This document shows, in pieces, positions 41,366-53,700 of a stretch of 64,000 nt of DNA. Numbering within the stretch: position 1 is the first letter of the stretch; each line of letters opens with the position of its first letter. The position numbers and the translations under genes were made by a program. The stretch covers positions 1-64,000 of the IMG/VR virus record IMGVR_UViG_3300030331_005816; one strand, given 5' to 3'. The DNA is from a virus. The notes under the pieces are model-generated. The model made no database searches and was not told the DNA's origin. It saw only the letters and a list, made by a program, of their open reading frames with translations.

Positions 41366-43162
41366 ATGCCAAAGAAACAAAAAGACCTTTTACCAATTGA
41401 TTATACTCATAGAGAATTTTCAACCATTCAGCAAGACTTAATTGAAATAGCTGAAAGGTTTTATCCTGATACATTTCAAGACTTTAGTGAAGGCTCTTTT
41501 GGTGCACTTATGATTGATGCCGTATCATATGTCGGCGATCAACTTTCATTTTACATGGATTATAATGTTAATGAATCTTTCATGGACACCGCTTTTCAGT
41601 ATTCTAATATTGTCCGACACGGTCGCACACTCGGATATAAATTTGAAGGTCGTCCATCAACATATGGCACGGTTGCTTTGTACATTCTAGTCCCTGCTTC
41701 CTCAATTGGAATCGGCCCTGACAGAGATTATTTGCCACTATTAAAAAGAGGTAGTACATTTGGAACAACAACTGGATTAAGTTTTATTCTAACTGAAAAT
41801 GTAGATTTTTCCAATTCAAGAAATTTATTCGTTGTGGCTAGAAATGATGAAACCACCGGTGCCCCAACTTTCTATGCGGTTAAAGCATACGGGAATGTAG
41901 TCTCCGGTCAGTTTGGTCAAGAAAGAGTGACTATTGGAGCTTTTGAAAAATTTAAAAGAATTACACTTGAAGCGGATAATGTGTCGGAGATAATTTCTGT
42001 TTTTGATACTGAAGGTAATCAATATTATGAAGTAGATTACTTGGCTCAAGACACAATATTTAAGGAAATACAAAATCCAAACTTTAAAAATGATAATGTT
42101 CCATCTATTATTAAACCGTTCTTGGTTTCAAGAAAATTCATAACTCAGTTCAATAGAAACGAAATTACACTACAATTTGGTAGCGGAAAATTTAACCAAT
42201 CAAATATTGTGGAAAACCCACAGAATGTTGCTGTAGATGTTTATGGTAAAAACTATGTTACTCAAACAACATTTGATCCAAGTAGATTATCTGAAAATGA
42301 AAGCTTCGGCATTGTTCCAGCGAACACAGAATTAATAATCACATACCGTGCGAATAATCCAACAAATTCTAATATAGCCGCTGGTAATTTAAATACTGTT
42401 TCCGAATCTAGCTTGTTTTTTAATGATGAACAGTCACTTTCAGCAACAAAATTAAATCAAGTTATTTCCTCTATTGAGGTAGAAAATGAAGAGCCAATCG
42501 TTGGTGATATCTCTTTGCCAACATCCGACGAAATAAAACAAAGAATTTATGACACTTTTCCAACTCAAAATCGAGCTGTAACTCAAGCTGACTATGAAAA
42601 CATCTGCTACAGAATGCCTGTAAAGTTTGGTTCAATTAAACGAGTTTCAGTGCAGAAAGATGTTGATTCTCAAAAAAGAAATCTAAATTTATATGTTATA
42701 TCTGAGGATGTAAACGGCAAACTTGTAATAAGCAATTCAGTTATAAAAAACAACTTAAAAACTTGGATTAATCAATATAGAATGATTAATGACACTGTTG
42801 ATATTTTAGATCCATTTATATTAAATTTTGGAATTGATTTTGCTGTTCGTGCACAAGAAGCCGCTGAAAAATTTACTGTATTAGAAAGTTGCATGGCCGC
42901 CCTTAAAACTAATTTTGAAAAGACATACTTCATTGGTGAATCTTTACACATAAGTGATATATTCAATGTTTTAAAAGAAGTATCTGGTGTTCTGGATGTC
43001 TTAAAAGTGAAAATTAATATGAAAGCCGGCGGAGAGTACTCAACTTCATCAATAGATATAAACTCCAACTTATCTGCTGATGGTTCACAATTAATAGTAC
43101 CAAATAATGCAATTCTTGAATTAAAATTTCCAGAAGTTGATATTGTAGGAAAGATTAGATAA
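41366..43162 (+). CDS. 6: Baseplate wedge protein, gp6-like
   Basis: A 598-residue protein in the position and style of T4 gp6 (660 residues), the baseplate-J-like wedge protein. The N-terminal EFSTIQQDLIEIAERFYPDTFQDFSEGSFGALMIDAVSYVGDQLSFYMD matches gp6-like marine-phage proteins, and the mid-C-terminal SDEIKQRIYDTFPTQNRAVTQADYENI is the typical baseplate-J pattern. It follows gp25 by 14 bases and its TAA overlaps the next ATG, as expected for one wedge operon. Confidence 0.9.
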   Translation: MPKKQKDLLPIDYTHREFSTIQQDLIEIAERFYPDTFQDFSEGSFGALMIDAVSYVGDQLSFYMDYNVNESFMDTAFQYSNIVRHGRTLGYKFEGRPSTYGTVALYILVPASSIGIGPDRDYLPLLKRGSTFGTTTGLSFILTENVDFSNSRNLFVVARNDETTGAPTFYAVKAYGNVVSGQFGQERVTIGAFEKFKRITLEADNVSEIISVFDTEGNQYYEVDYLAQDTIFKEIQNPNFKNDNVPSIIKPFLVSRKFITQFNRNEITLQFGSGKFNQSNIVENPQNVAVDVYGKNYVTQTTFDPSRLSENESFGIVPANTELIITYRANNPTNSNIAAGNLNTVSESSLFFNDEQSLSATKLNQVISSIEVENEEPIVGDISLPTSDEIKQRIYDTFPTQNRAVTQADYENICYRMPVKFGSIKRVSVQKDVDSQKRNLNLYVISEDVNGKLVISNSVIKNNLKTWINQYRMINDTVDILDPFILNFGIDFAVRAQEAAEKFTVLESCMAALKTNFEKTYFIGESLHISDIFNVLKEVSGVLDVLKVKINMKAGGEYSTSSIDINSNLSADGSQLIVPNNAILELKFPEVDIVGKIR

Positions 43163-44793
43163 TGCCAATTAAAAAATATACAGCAGATGCTGATAACACT
43201 ATAGTAAATGCATTTCAACAAGACTTGCAAACAAGGGCCACCGGTGCGAATGCAGGTGCTGCTGATATTGTTGAGGTCTACTCTGTTTTTGGCCGTCAAT
43301 CCAGTGGTTCCCAAGAGCTATCCAGAGTGTTAATGCAATTTCCTGTTACATCTATCAGTACAGACCGCTCAAATGGTGTTATTCCTGCCTCTGGTTCGGT
43401 TAGTTTTTATTTGAGAGTTTACAATGCAGAAACTAGTAGAACTGTTCCGAGAAATATGAAAATGATGGTGCATGCTATATCACAGTCATGGCAAGAGGGT
43501 GTTGGGCTTGATTTAGAGGGTTACAAAGACTTAACTAACGGCAACGAAGGCTCTAACTGGATGTCGGCATCAAATTCAACTTTTTGGAAAGATGCTCACG
43601 GAATTGTATTGGCCGGCGGATCCTACCACACACAATCGGTACCAAATGCAGATGTGAACACAGAAGTTCATATATTTGATCAAACATTATCAACAGGTTT
43701 GGAAGATATTGAAATTGATATTACACCGCTTGTAGAACAATGGATAGATGGCACTTATGCAAATTACGGTGTCGGCCTATCTCTTACAGCCAGTCAAGAA
43801 TCATTTATTTCAGGAGCACTCAATGGTGTAGCTAGCAGGGTTGATAGATTGCCTGACCCCGCTGACTCTTCTCAAGCTGTTATTTATAACCCAAGCGGAT
43901 CGACTGTTTCGTTTTACACTAAAAGAATGTTTGCTAGAGGTACAGAATTTTTCTTTAAAAAGCCTGCCATTGAAGCAAGATGGAATAACATAAAAAGAGA
44001 CGATAGAGCTAACTTCTTTTATAGTAGTTCTTTAGCATCTGGGCCAGATAATCTTAATACACTGTTTCTTTATAACTATGTGCGCGGCCGGCTTGCTAAT
44101 ATCCCCGAGATTGGTGCAACCGGTTCAATTATGGTTAGTCTTTATTCTGGTTCTGCTGACAACTCTGGACCATCTGGCTCCAAACTAATTCTGTTTGACG
44201 GCAAGACTAGTATTACAGGCGGTCATGTGGCAACTGGTATTTATAGTTGTTCGTTGGCTATCACAGCCGCTGCAACTCCCATACAAACTCTTTACGATGT
44301 CTGGCATAGTGGCTCAATGAAGTCAGAGCATTCGCCCACTAGTGAGTTTTCAACAGGTTCAATTAGGCCTCAATCGTTGGAAGCTGCTGAAACTGTGGAT
44401 AAAGAAAGACACTTTATTAATATTACCAACTTAGAGAACGAATATTCTAAAAATGAGACTGCTAGGTTTAACTTGTACATCAGAAATAAAAATTGGTCAC
44501 CAACTATTTATGTAAAGGCAAAGGAGAACCCGCCACATTCACCAATCATAAGTGCTTCATATCGAGTATTTAGAACTCTCGATGCTCTAGAAGTTATACC
44601 GCATAATACAGGTAGTGATTTTGCTACTGGTTTATCATATGATGTATCTGGAAACTACTTTAATCTCGATATGAAATTACTACAACCCGGATTTGAATAT
44701 GGTTTTAAGTTTGCTTTTTATGATCAAGAATTCGATTCTTGGCAAGAACAAGATAAAATATTCAAATTTAGAGTGTTAAACGATGAGTACTAA
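43162..44793 (+). CDS. Virion protein with DNRLRE-like domain
   Basis: A 543-residue virion protein beginning KKYTADADNTIVNAFQQDLQTRATGANAGAADIVEV, like DNRLRE-type beta-sandwich domains in bacterial surface proteins and in marine-phage baseplate proteins, where 'VLMQFPVTSI' and 'GLEDIEIDITPLVEQWIDG' are the conserved strands. Beta-sandwich folds here may bind glycans. The TAATG start overlap with gp6 and ATGA-type overlap with the giant gene place it in the wedge operon. Function is inferred. Confidence 0.72.
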   Translation: MPIKKYTADADNTIVNAFQQDLQTRATGANAGAADIVEVYSVFGRQSSGSQELSRVLMQFPVTSISTDRSNGVIPASGSVSFYLRVYNAETSRTVPRNMKMMVHAISQSWQEGVGLDLEGYKDLTNGNEGSNWMSASNSTFWKDAHGIVLAGGSYHTQSVPNADVNTEVHIFDQTLSTGLEDIEIDITPLVEQWIDGTYANYGVGLSLTASQESFISGALNGVASRVDRLPDPADSSQAVIYNPSGSTVSFYTKRMFARGTEFFFKKPAIEARWNNIKRDDRANFFYSSSLASGPDNLNTLFLYNYVRGRLANIPEIGATGSIMVSLYSGSADNSGPSGSKLILFDGKTSITGGHVATGIYSCSLAITAAATPIQTLYDVWHSGSMKSEHSPTSEFSTGSIRPQSLEAAETVDKERHFINITNLENEYSKNETARFNLYIRNKNWSPTIYVKAKENPPHSPIISASYRVFRTLDALEVIPHNTGSDFATGLSYDVSGNYFNLDMKLLQPGFEYGFKFAFYDQEFDSWQEQDKIFKFRVLNDEY

Positions 44794-47700
44794 GGATTTA
44801 TTCACTAGAAATTACTTAACTGATAAAAATGAAAAAGATGCATTTTCTGAAGTTGAATCTGCTGACAATATTAAAGAAGTAAGAAAAAAACAAACAACCT
44901 TTGTACCTAATGTTGATTACACTGACCCATTATCGTTTGCTAGATATGGTTCCGCTCGCCTTTATTATAAAAGTGCTATTGATAGAATAGTTGATTTCTA
45001 TCCTTATGATGGTTCACAGGCTGAATTAAATGAGTTCCATAACAAATCTCTTGACATAGAAAAGCATATATTTGATAATCGCTACCCAAGAACAACAGGG
45101 TATGCCAACTTTTCTCCTAATGGCTGGGGTACAGCTACCTCACGACCCGGAGGATATGGCTCCTCAAATGTAAATGAGTACATTACATTTAAAGCTGGCC
45201 CAAACTCAACCAGCCAAACTGCTGCTTTGAAAAGCTTAGTTCCAGACTCAGAAACAAGCACATATCAATACAGCAATATTTACGACGAATCCCTGTACAC
45301 CAATAAGGGCCTACCTTCAGATTATGGTCAAGGAACTCGTACCTCAAACTTAAAATCAAATTTTGATACAGGTGTAACAATTGAGTTCTGGGCTAAGACA
45401 GGCTCACTTGACACATCACTTACTGAAAAGCAAGTAATAGTTGATATATGGAATAATGAACTTAGTTCAAGTGCTCATTATGGCAGAATTACTGTTGAAC
45501 TTGATGGAACTGCCGGCGGTGCAACTCCATGGCTAGTCACTGTTGAATCTGGCTCAACAAGTGTCTTTCAACAATCAGTTGGTACAGATTTATCAATTGA
45601 CACTCTGAGTGATTGGAAACACTATAGTTTTGTTTTACAAAACAGTGGTTCTGATTTTCATATTAAGCTATATGTAGATGGCCAGCACAATGATACCGAA
45701 GTTGTATCTTCTAGGGCTGTGTCAGAAATTAATCCCGAAAATCTTATGGGACGAATTGGTGCTCTTCAAACTGCCCCCAAGGGATTGGAAGATGTATCAA
45801 AAATTTCCAACTATAGCGGTGCAGGGAAACTTAGTGGCTCAATCGACGAATTTAGATTTTGGAAAGTTGCGAGAAATGCCAAGCAAGTAGGGCAAAATTG
45901 GTTTACACAAATTAGGGGTGGTGTTAATACAGATATATCCAACACTACTCTTGGAATGTACTATAAGTTTAACGAAGGTATTACAAATTCCTCATCGTTA
46001 GATAGTGTTGTGTTGGACTACGGCGGCCGTGTATGCAATGGTACATGGACTGGGTATGTCGCAACATCCAGAAACACTGGCTCAGCCATAGTGTCTGCTT
46101 CGGCAGCCGGCAGTGAGTATCTTGACCCGATTATTTACTCAGTACATCCAGATGTAGTTTCTCTTAAAAGTGAGTTAGAAGACTTAGGAACTTTCCACGA
46201 TTCGCAAAATAATAGCATGTTCTTAAAGAGTGTGCCGGCATGGATTCTCGAAGAAGCTGAAGATCTTGGAAACAGCGATCTTGAAAAATTAACACATATA
46301 ATGGGTGCTTATTTTGATAAACTTTACTTGCAAATTCAAGCTATACCAAAGTTAAGACATCAAAATTATATTAGTGGCTCTGAACAACAAATTCCATTCT
46401 CCCAAAACTTACCTCAATCTTTAGGACTTCAGACACCAGAAATATTTGTTGACTCAACTGTTCTCGAAAAGTTTGCCAACAGGACCGACACACAGTTGTT
46501 TCAAGAGGATTTACAACAAACTAAAAGTTTAATTTATCAAAACATTTACAATAACTTAGCAGACATTTATAAAGCTAAGGGAACAGAAAAAGCAATCAGA
46601 AATGTTCTTAGATGCTTTAATATTGATGACAACTTAATATACTTGAGAGCTTATTCAAACAATCAATTATTTGAATTAAAAAACAATCTCAAACAAACAC
46701 AGAAAAAAACCAGACTTCTTAATTTAAATAAGCAAACATCTACGACCGCAGTTGTATACCAAGCCGCCGATCCAAGTGTGACCGATGCAAGAGGCTTTAT
46801 ATCAGGATCTGAAGGACTGGCCTATGAGGATAACTACGGCTTCACTGCTGAGGTTGGTGTAAAATTTCCCAAGTTTTTCCGCTCTCTAGACAAAATTGAT
46901 AGAGAGTTTATAAACACTGTTTCCATTTTTGGTATGCACTCAGCAAGTGTTGATAATCCATCTGAGACAACTATATTCTCATCTGACACCGCCAACTTTC
47001 AAGTTCAGGCTGTGAGAGATAAAGTATATTCTAAGAATGTATTCTTTAGACTTTCATCATCTGTGACTCCTTTCCCGGCACCATTACTCACTAGTAGTTT
47101 ATATTATAATGTTTATGACGATGAAAACTGGAACCTCTCTGTTGGCTTAAGACCCTCTAAATACCCGTTTGTTAACATATCGTCAGGTTCAGAAGACTTT
47201 ACCTATGATTTTGTATTCCGAGGCTACAACAATAAATTAGGCACTGTTAACAATAGCTTTGAGCTTACCGCATCTGTTAGTAAGGAAGTTGGACAGAACT
47301 TCTTAAGAGCAGCGAAAAGATTGTATGTTGGGGCTACGAATGAAAACATAACCGGTTCAACTAATACTGTACAATCAGATGTTCAATATACGGATGCTAG
47401 ATATTGGACCAAGTATATTGATTCTTACACTCTCAAACAACATTCGGTTGATAGAGAAAACTTTGGCTTATCTGGCTCTTACAGGAGTATTGACCCAGTA
47501 ACAACACCGATAGATAACCAAAACAGTTACAATTTTAACTCATTGGCACTTGATTGGTTCTTTGAGACTGTGACTGGATCTGATGCAGCAGGACAATTTT
47601 ATGTTACTGATTTAAGTTCAGGTTCGGCACTTATAAGAAACAACTTTGGCTGGGCTGGTCAAATTGGTGGTCATCCACATACTGGCCGCGGGAAAGGATT

Positions 47701-50700
47701 CCAAGCCAATGATGACCAAGTTGCAGTCAATCAAATAGTTAACGAGTTTAAATTTACTGAGCCTGAAATGCTAATATCATCTGACATGGTTCAAATATTA
47801 GATGAAGATGATGAAATACTTGGCACATTTGATCAAGTTCCAAACTATGTTTTCGTATTAGAGAAGAGCTTATACGGAGCAGTCTCTGAAGAGATTTTAG
47901 ATTTCTTTGCTGGCTCGCTAGACTTCAACAACCTTATCGGAGATCCAGTAAATCGATATAGAAAAGAATATAAATCATTAAATTATTTAAGAAATATTTT
48001 CTTTGAAAAATTTGAAAAGATATCAACAGTTGAAAAGTATGTTGATTATTACAAATGGTTTGACGATGCTTTAGCAACTATAATATCACAATTGGTTCCA
48101 GCTTCGGCTGATTTTATAAACGATGTTTATAATACCGTTGAGAGTCATGTACTAGAAAGAAATAAATACCAATCGCAATTTCCAACGATTGACTTTAAAC
48201 AAGCTGATCCAGAAGCTAGTATCAGGGGTATTGTTGAAACTAAGTTAGGCTATCAACAAGATTTATTTGGTGGTGTTGAAACATCTCCCAGACCAACAAA
48301 TGTTCATAAAAATTTCTGGAGAAGGAGAGCATTACCGGGCCCTCGCGGAACAGCAGATCATGAAATTACCTCAAGTGATGCTAGTGTAGATACTAAGCGA
48401 AGAAAAATAAGAGAAGGCTTATACAGCCGCCCTCAGTTTAGTTCTTCAATGCCTACCCTTACTAAATTTGACGGAACTAAATATTCTCTTAATAGATTGC
48501 TTGAAACACAAAAGGCAGGAACCGTTGACTTTAGTAATCCTGAAAATGCAACAATAAACAGAACCATAGTTGGCGGTGTTAACTTTGAACATAACAAAGA
48601 TATACATTACACATATACCTCTCTTTATCCCGCGGGACCAGTCATGGCACCTGCCGGTGGTGTGTTTGTGCCACAGAATGTTCTTTATGCTAGAACAGAT
48701 GACACCAATCGTGTTGACACACTTGAAGATTGGATCCTTGATGGTAATGTCGGAGTAAAAAGAAAGAAGCACTTAAAAGTTGTGCAAGGTAGAGATTATA
48801 ACGATGGTTTGGGTTACACTTGTAACAAAAACTCATTTGCATTCCCATTCAATGTTATGAGTTCGTCCATCACTGGTGGAGTAGATGACTTCATCAGAAG
48901 AAGAACTGAACTAGACATTAGTATTACTAACCTGCACAATGATGTATACGGTAATGAAATGGAAGTCCCTATGCAGGGCCCATTTACAAACTATGCTGTC
49001 GGAGGCCACCAGTCTAGACACATCGCACTGAACAGCGGCTCTGATACATACACCAACAGACCAGAGGCATGGAAGATACTACTTGGAGTTAGGGGTGACT
49101 GCCCAGAGGGTGAAGCATTGACCGGTGCGATAGGAATGGCTGCACCTGATTACCCATGGCCAGAAGCAAATGATGTTGGGGTAACACCATATCCAATGAC
49201 TGCCTCTCATAAAGCAGTTTATTATCGAGATCATATTGCCAAGAGACCAGTTAACATTAAAAATATACAAGTTTCCACAGGTTCTACAATATTAGGAAAC
49301 TTTGAACACAGATACGAAGTTGTTCATTCATTCGGTACTTTTGAAAATCCAAGAAACTTTATTGAGTCCCAGCCCTCTCTTCCAACAAACTTATTTCAGT
49401 CTAGAGCTACCTCCTCGACTCAAACTAGAACATTTTACGATACAAGAAGATCATCTGAAAGTCATTTTGAATTTATGGCAGATTACGATGTTGGCTATTT
49501 ATCTGGCACTAATAACAATACAATTATAACTACCAAATTTGATCATGGTGCCGGCGGAATGTTAACCAATGGTAACGGGTATAGAGATTTTAGATCCAAT
49601 GAATTTTCCGTATATAACAGTATTAATAACAGATTTTTATCTGTAAAAAGAAGATCCCAAGTATCAACTGGACAAACAAGCGAATTAGTTGGCTCTGGCA
49701 CTGCTGGGATTAGAGTATTTGATATACATGGTTTAGATTTTGGTTTAAGGTCGCATTCTTCAAGACATACTGCCAGATTTGGTAGAGATAGCTCTATATT
49801 TCCAACAGGACTTCAAAGAGCTGCTTACAATTTGGGTGCTGACTTTATGGGATATTCCGAGGTTAGTATTTATCGTCATGGTCACAATTTACAAGGATGG
49901 TGGAGATTAAATGAGAATGTTGCCAGTTCCGGTGACGTTGTAGATAGTAGTGGCAACGGTAGAACAGGAACATTTGATAGCTCTGGAGATCGACCAGCTT
50001 TTTCAACAACCTCCTTTCCTAGTCGCTTTGTTCAGACCGCTTCGTGTGTGTTTGCTGAATCTAGCGATCGTGCAACTAAAATTGGTGCACCCGCGACTTG
50101 GGATGCAATTATTGGTAATGATACTGCAAACGGTTCAACTGAAAAAATGTCATTCACAGCTTGGATTTTTAAAACCGGAGATGGCGGATTTAATGTTGGA
50201 AGAATTCTTGATTTTGGTGACTCCGATATAAGTGTGTTCACTGATAGTGATGATCAATTAAGATTTTCAGCAAGATGGTCTAGTGGTATCGCGTTCTTTG
50301 AAAGTGCTGCAATATTAAATCAAAATGTATGGACCCATGTGGCCATAACTTATGATGCAACTGATAGAACAAATCTTCCAAAAATGTATATCAATGGCAT
50401 AGAAACGGCAACATCAATTACGTCAGGCACCCCAAGCGGTGGTTCTACATTTAGTGGGATATCTACAGAGCAATGTTATATTGGGAATAGAGCCAGCGAA
50501 GATGCAGGATTTGATGGTAATCTCGCAGATGTTGCAGTTTGGAATGCTATCTTAACAAGTGAGAGTATAGCTGCAATATATAATGCAAGTAAGACACCTG
50601 AAATCGATGGCCCGGGCACAAATTATGATGAAGCACCCGGCTTTCATAAAGTGCATAGAAATTGCATGCCACGTAAAAAAATCAATTACTTATTAACTTC

Positions 50701-53700
50701 AAGTGAAATACCCGGCACTGGCTTAACTAATTCAAAATGCATAGACATAACCAACGGCGTTGGCACCTGTGCAGTTATGCCCAACTTAACAAAGCGTAAT
50801 GAAAGAATATTTGATGGAGCCTATGCTGCTTCTAATGGTGGAGAAGTAAAATTTACATTTAGTGGTTGGATCAAAAACGATTTAAACGGAGTACAAAAAT
50901 CAATTTTTGAATTTGGTATATGTACTGGATTGGGCTCTGCTCCACCAATACATAAATTTTTCATAGACAGCGCTTATAAATTAAAATACACATTCATTAC
51001 TAGCGACAGTGGTAACTCAAGCTTCAATAGCAACACATATACAACAACCAATAATGTCCTTACGGGCTCAGGATTCAAACATGTTGCAATTAGTGTAACT
51101 GGCTCTCAAGGTGCAATACCCGGCTTAGGGCCATCAATTAAAATTTATGTAAATGGAGAACTACAAGGAGGTTCTACATCAACAGGTAATACCAAACCAT
51201 TTTTCCCAACTAGCTCAACTAGCGGATTACCGGCAAAAGTCAGTAATTTTAGAGGGTTTGGCAGTTCACTGCTTTCACCATTTGTATTTTTCTGCGCAAC
51301 AAATAATCATGCAAATGATGAATATACCGGCAAAGCAGACGAGTTTTCTCTGTACAATAGTGAATTAAGTGCAACTGATATTGAAACGTTATATAATTCT
51401 GGGAAGCCGCAAAACCTCACATCGAGCGGGATGGCAGGAAGTTCTAGTTTACTTTCGTGGTGGCGGTTCGGCGATGCGGCCGGAGATGATCTCTCCAAAG
51501 GAACCACATCAGCTAAAAGCCCATTCACCGCAGCAGATGGAAACATAGTTGTTGATATAAAAAATTCAGCAAACATACAATTCACAGCAAAAAGCGGCAA
51601 CAATTTAACTTCTACAACTAGTTCCATAGGCGACACTCTGCCGGGCCAACCACCGGATACAATTTTAACTGAGTTAATAACTGGGTATAGCCAAGACAAA
51701 ATATGTGATAATTTATTTGTACAACATCAAATACCAAGAATGAGTAAACAGTATGCTTGGATTACAGCTTCGCTTGTTAGTGACAATGGTATTAGCGGAT
51801 TTTACCGTCCAGATTTTAGAAGAAGAGTCTCATCATCTAGTGGTATAAATTATGTCGATTCCTTTGACTTTGTGACTGCGAGTCAAGATGGGAGTGCTAT
51901 TGAGAATAATATTAGAATATTTCCAACATATGGCACCGGTTCGTTTACTGCCCGCGGCGGAAGTTCATTCAATGCATCAACTAACTACCTTCCACAAGTC
52001 ACAAGACTTAATTTAAACATAGTGGAACCTATTTCATCTTCAACTAATACACTTGGATACCCAGCTTCAGTACCTTTAGCAGATGAAACAACTAGTACAT
52101 TACAATATGTTAATGTTGGTCCATTTGGCGGCGGAGACCAACATCTCATTGATCTTGTAACTGATGATCCTGATTCAACCACCGGGTTCCGAGGGCTTGG
52201 TGTCGCTTTTAACAATCTTATGTTCAAGAGAGGCAATCAATTTGGTTATCCATCTTGGAAACAAGTTCGCCAACAAGACCATCCAATATTGGTCAACGAG
52301 AGAATAAACAACAAGATCACTGTTGTTAATGATTCTGAACTAAGGGAATTTGATTTAAGACCAGTATCAATGGTTGGTCGCCCATCATTTGCAAATTATG
52401 ATTTTGAACAAAATCCATCTATTGAAGAGTCTCTCCCGCAAAATGCCACATTTAAGACCTCTTATAGTAATGAGTATGTGTTGTTTAATGATCCCGAACT
52501 AAATGCTTTGGTTGAGGTGGATTTCAATAATCAAATAACACCATTTGAACAATTAGTTGCCCTTAACAAATTGCGGATCTACAATTTAAATTGGGTTCTC
52601 TATCAAGAAAACCTATTCCCATCTCTCAGAAACGAATTTGCTTCATCATCAACAACCAGAGTGGACTATAACAGTGGATTCTGGAAAGATAATCACAATG
52701 AAAGAGTTAGCAGCAGTACAGGAATCGCTAACTCTGTCGGTGTGTTTCAATACGGTGATTTCGATCCCGGCGGAAGTATACTACCTGCAGAAATAAGATT
52801 AATAACACAAAGTATATGGCCTCTTGATGCTCCTTTAGATTTTGAAACTAGAAATGCACCCCCGGTTATTGCATCTACAATTGTCAGCGGATTCAAATTT
52901 CTCACTGGCTCTTCCCTGATAAGTTCAAACTCCGCAGGTGAGTTACAAAATACTTATAGTACATATCACTTTTTTGAAAATCAAAGTAAAATACCAACTG
53001 GCCAATTCGCTAAAAGACAAGTACCTCTCTGTGTTAGAAATGCAGCTTTGTATTCAAGAAAACACATGTTGGCATCTCCATTGTCAATTAATAATCCAGC
53101 CGGAATGAACACATATATAGATCCAATCCCGCAAAACCCTAATATAGCATTTAGTCCAACAAGTTATGGTGTTTTACCAGTGGCTAGTGGCTCTGGTGAG
53201 GCCAAGTGGGAAGCTGATCGTTTGGCTGGTATATTGAAGCTGGTATCAACTTTATCTTCCAACAATCAAAAAGAAACTGTCGCAACTTTTGTTTCTGCTG
53301 CATCTGAACCTTTTTATGACAATTATGATGATTTCCGTGCAGACTTAAAGTTTATAGCCAAAGGATATTCAATACTGCCAGAGTTTAGAATATCTGAACA
53401 TGTGGAAGACTATACTAGATTAGGCATTTCCCCTAACATCAATCAGAAAACTGATACATTTGAAATTCCCGGCACAACAATAAACAGTTCTCAAAATAAT
53501 TTTTACAAAGATTATTCAAATTCTGACTTTTTAGAAAACTTCTTAGATGTAAAAAATCTGACCGATTTTTCAGCTAAAGAAATAAAATTAACCTGTAGAG
53601 CAGCAATCAAGTTCCATCCATATAAGGGATTCTATCCGGCTCAAAGATCTTTAGATCTTGTAAGTCAATTTAGTAGATCATATGCCGATACAATTGATGT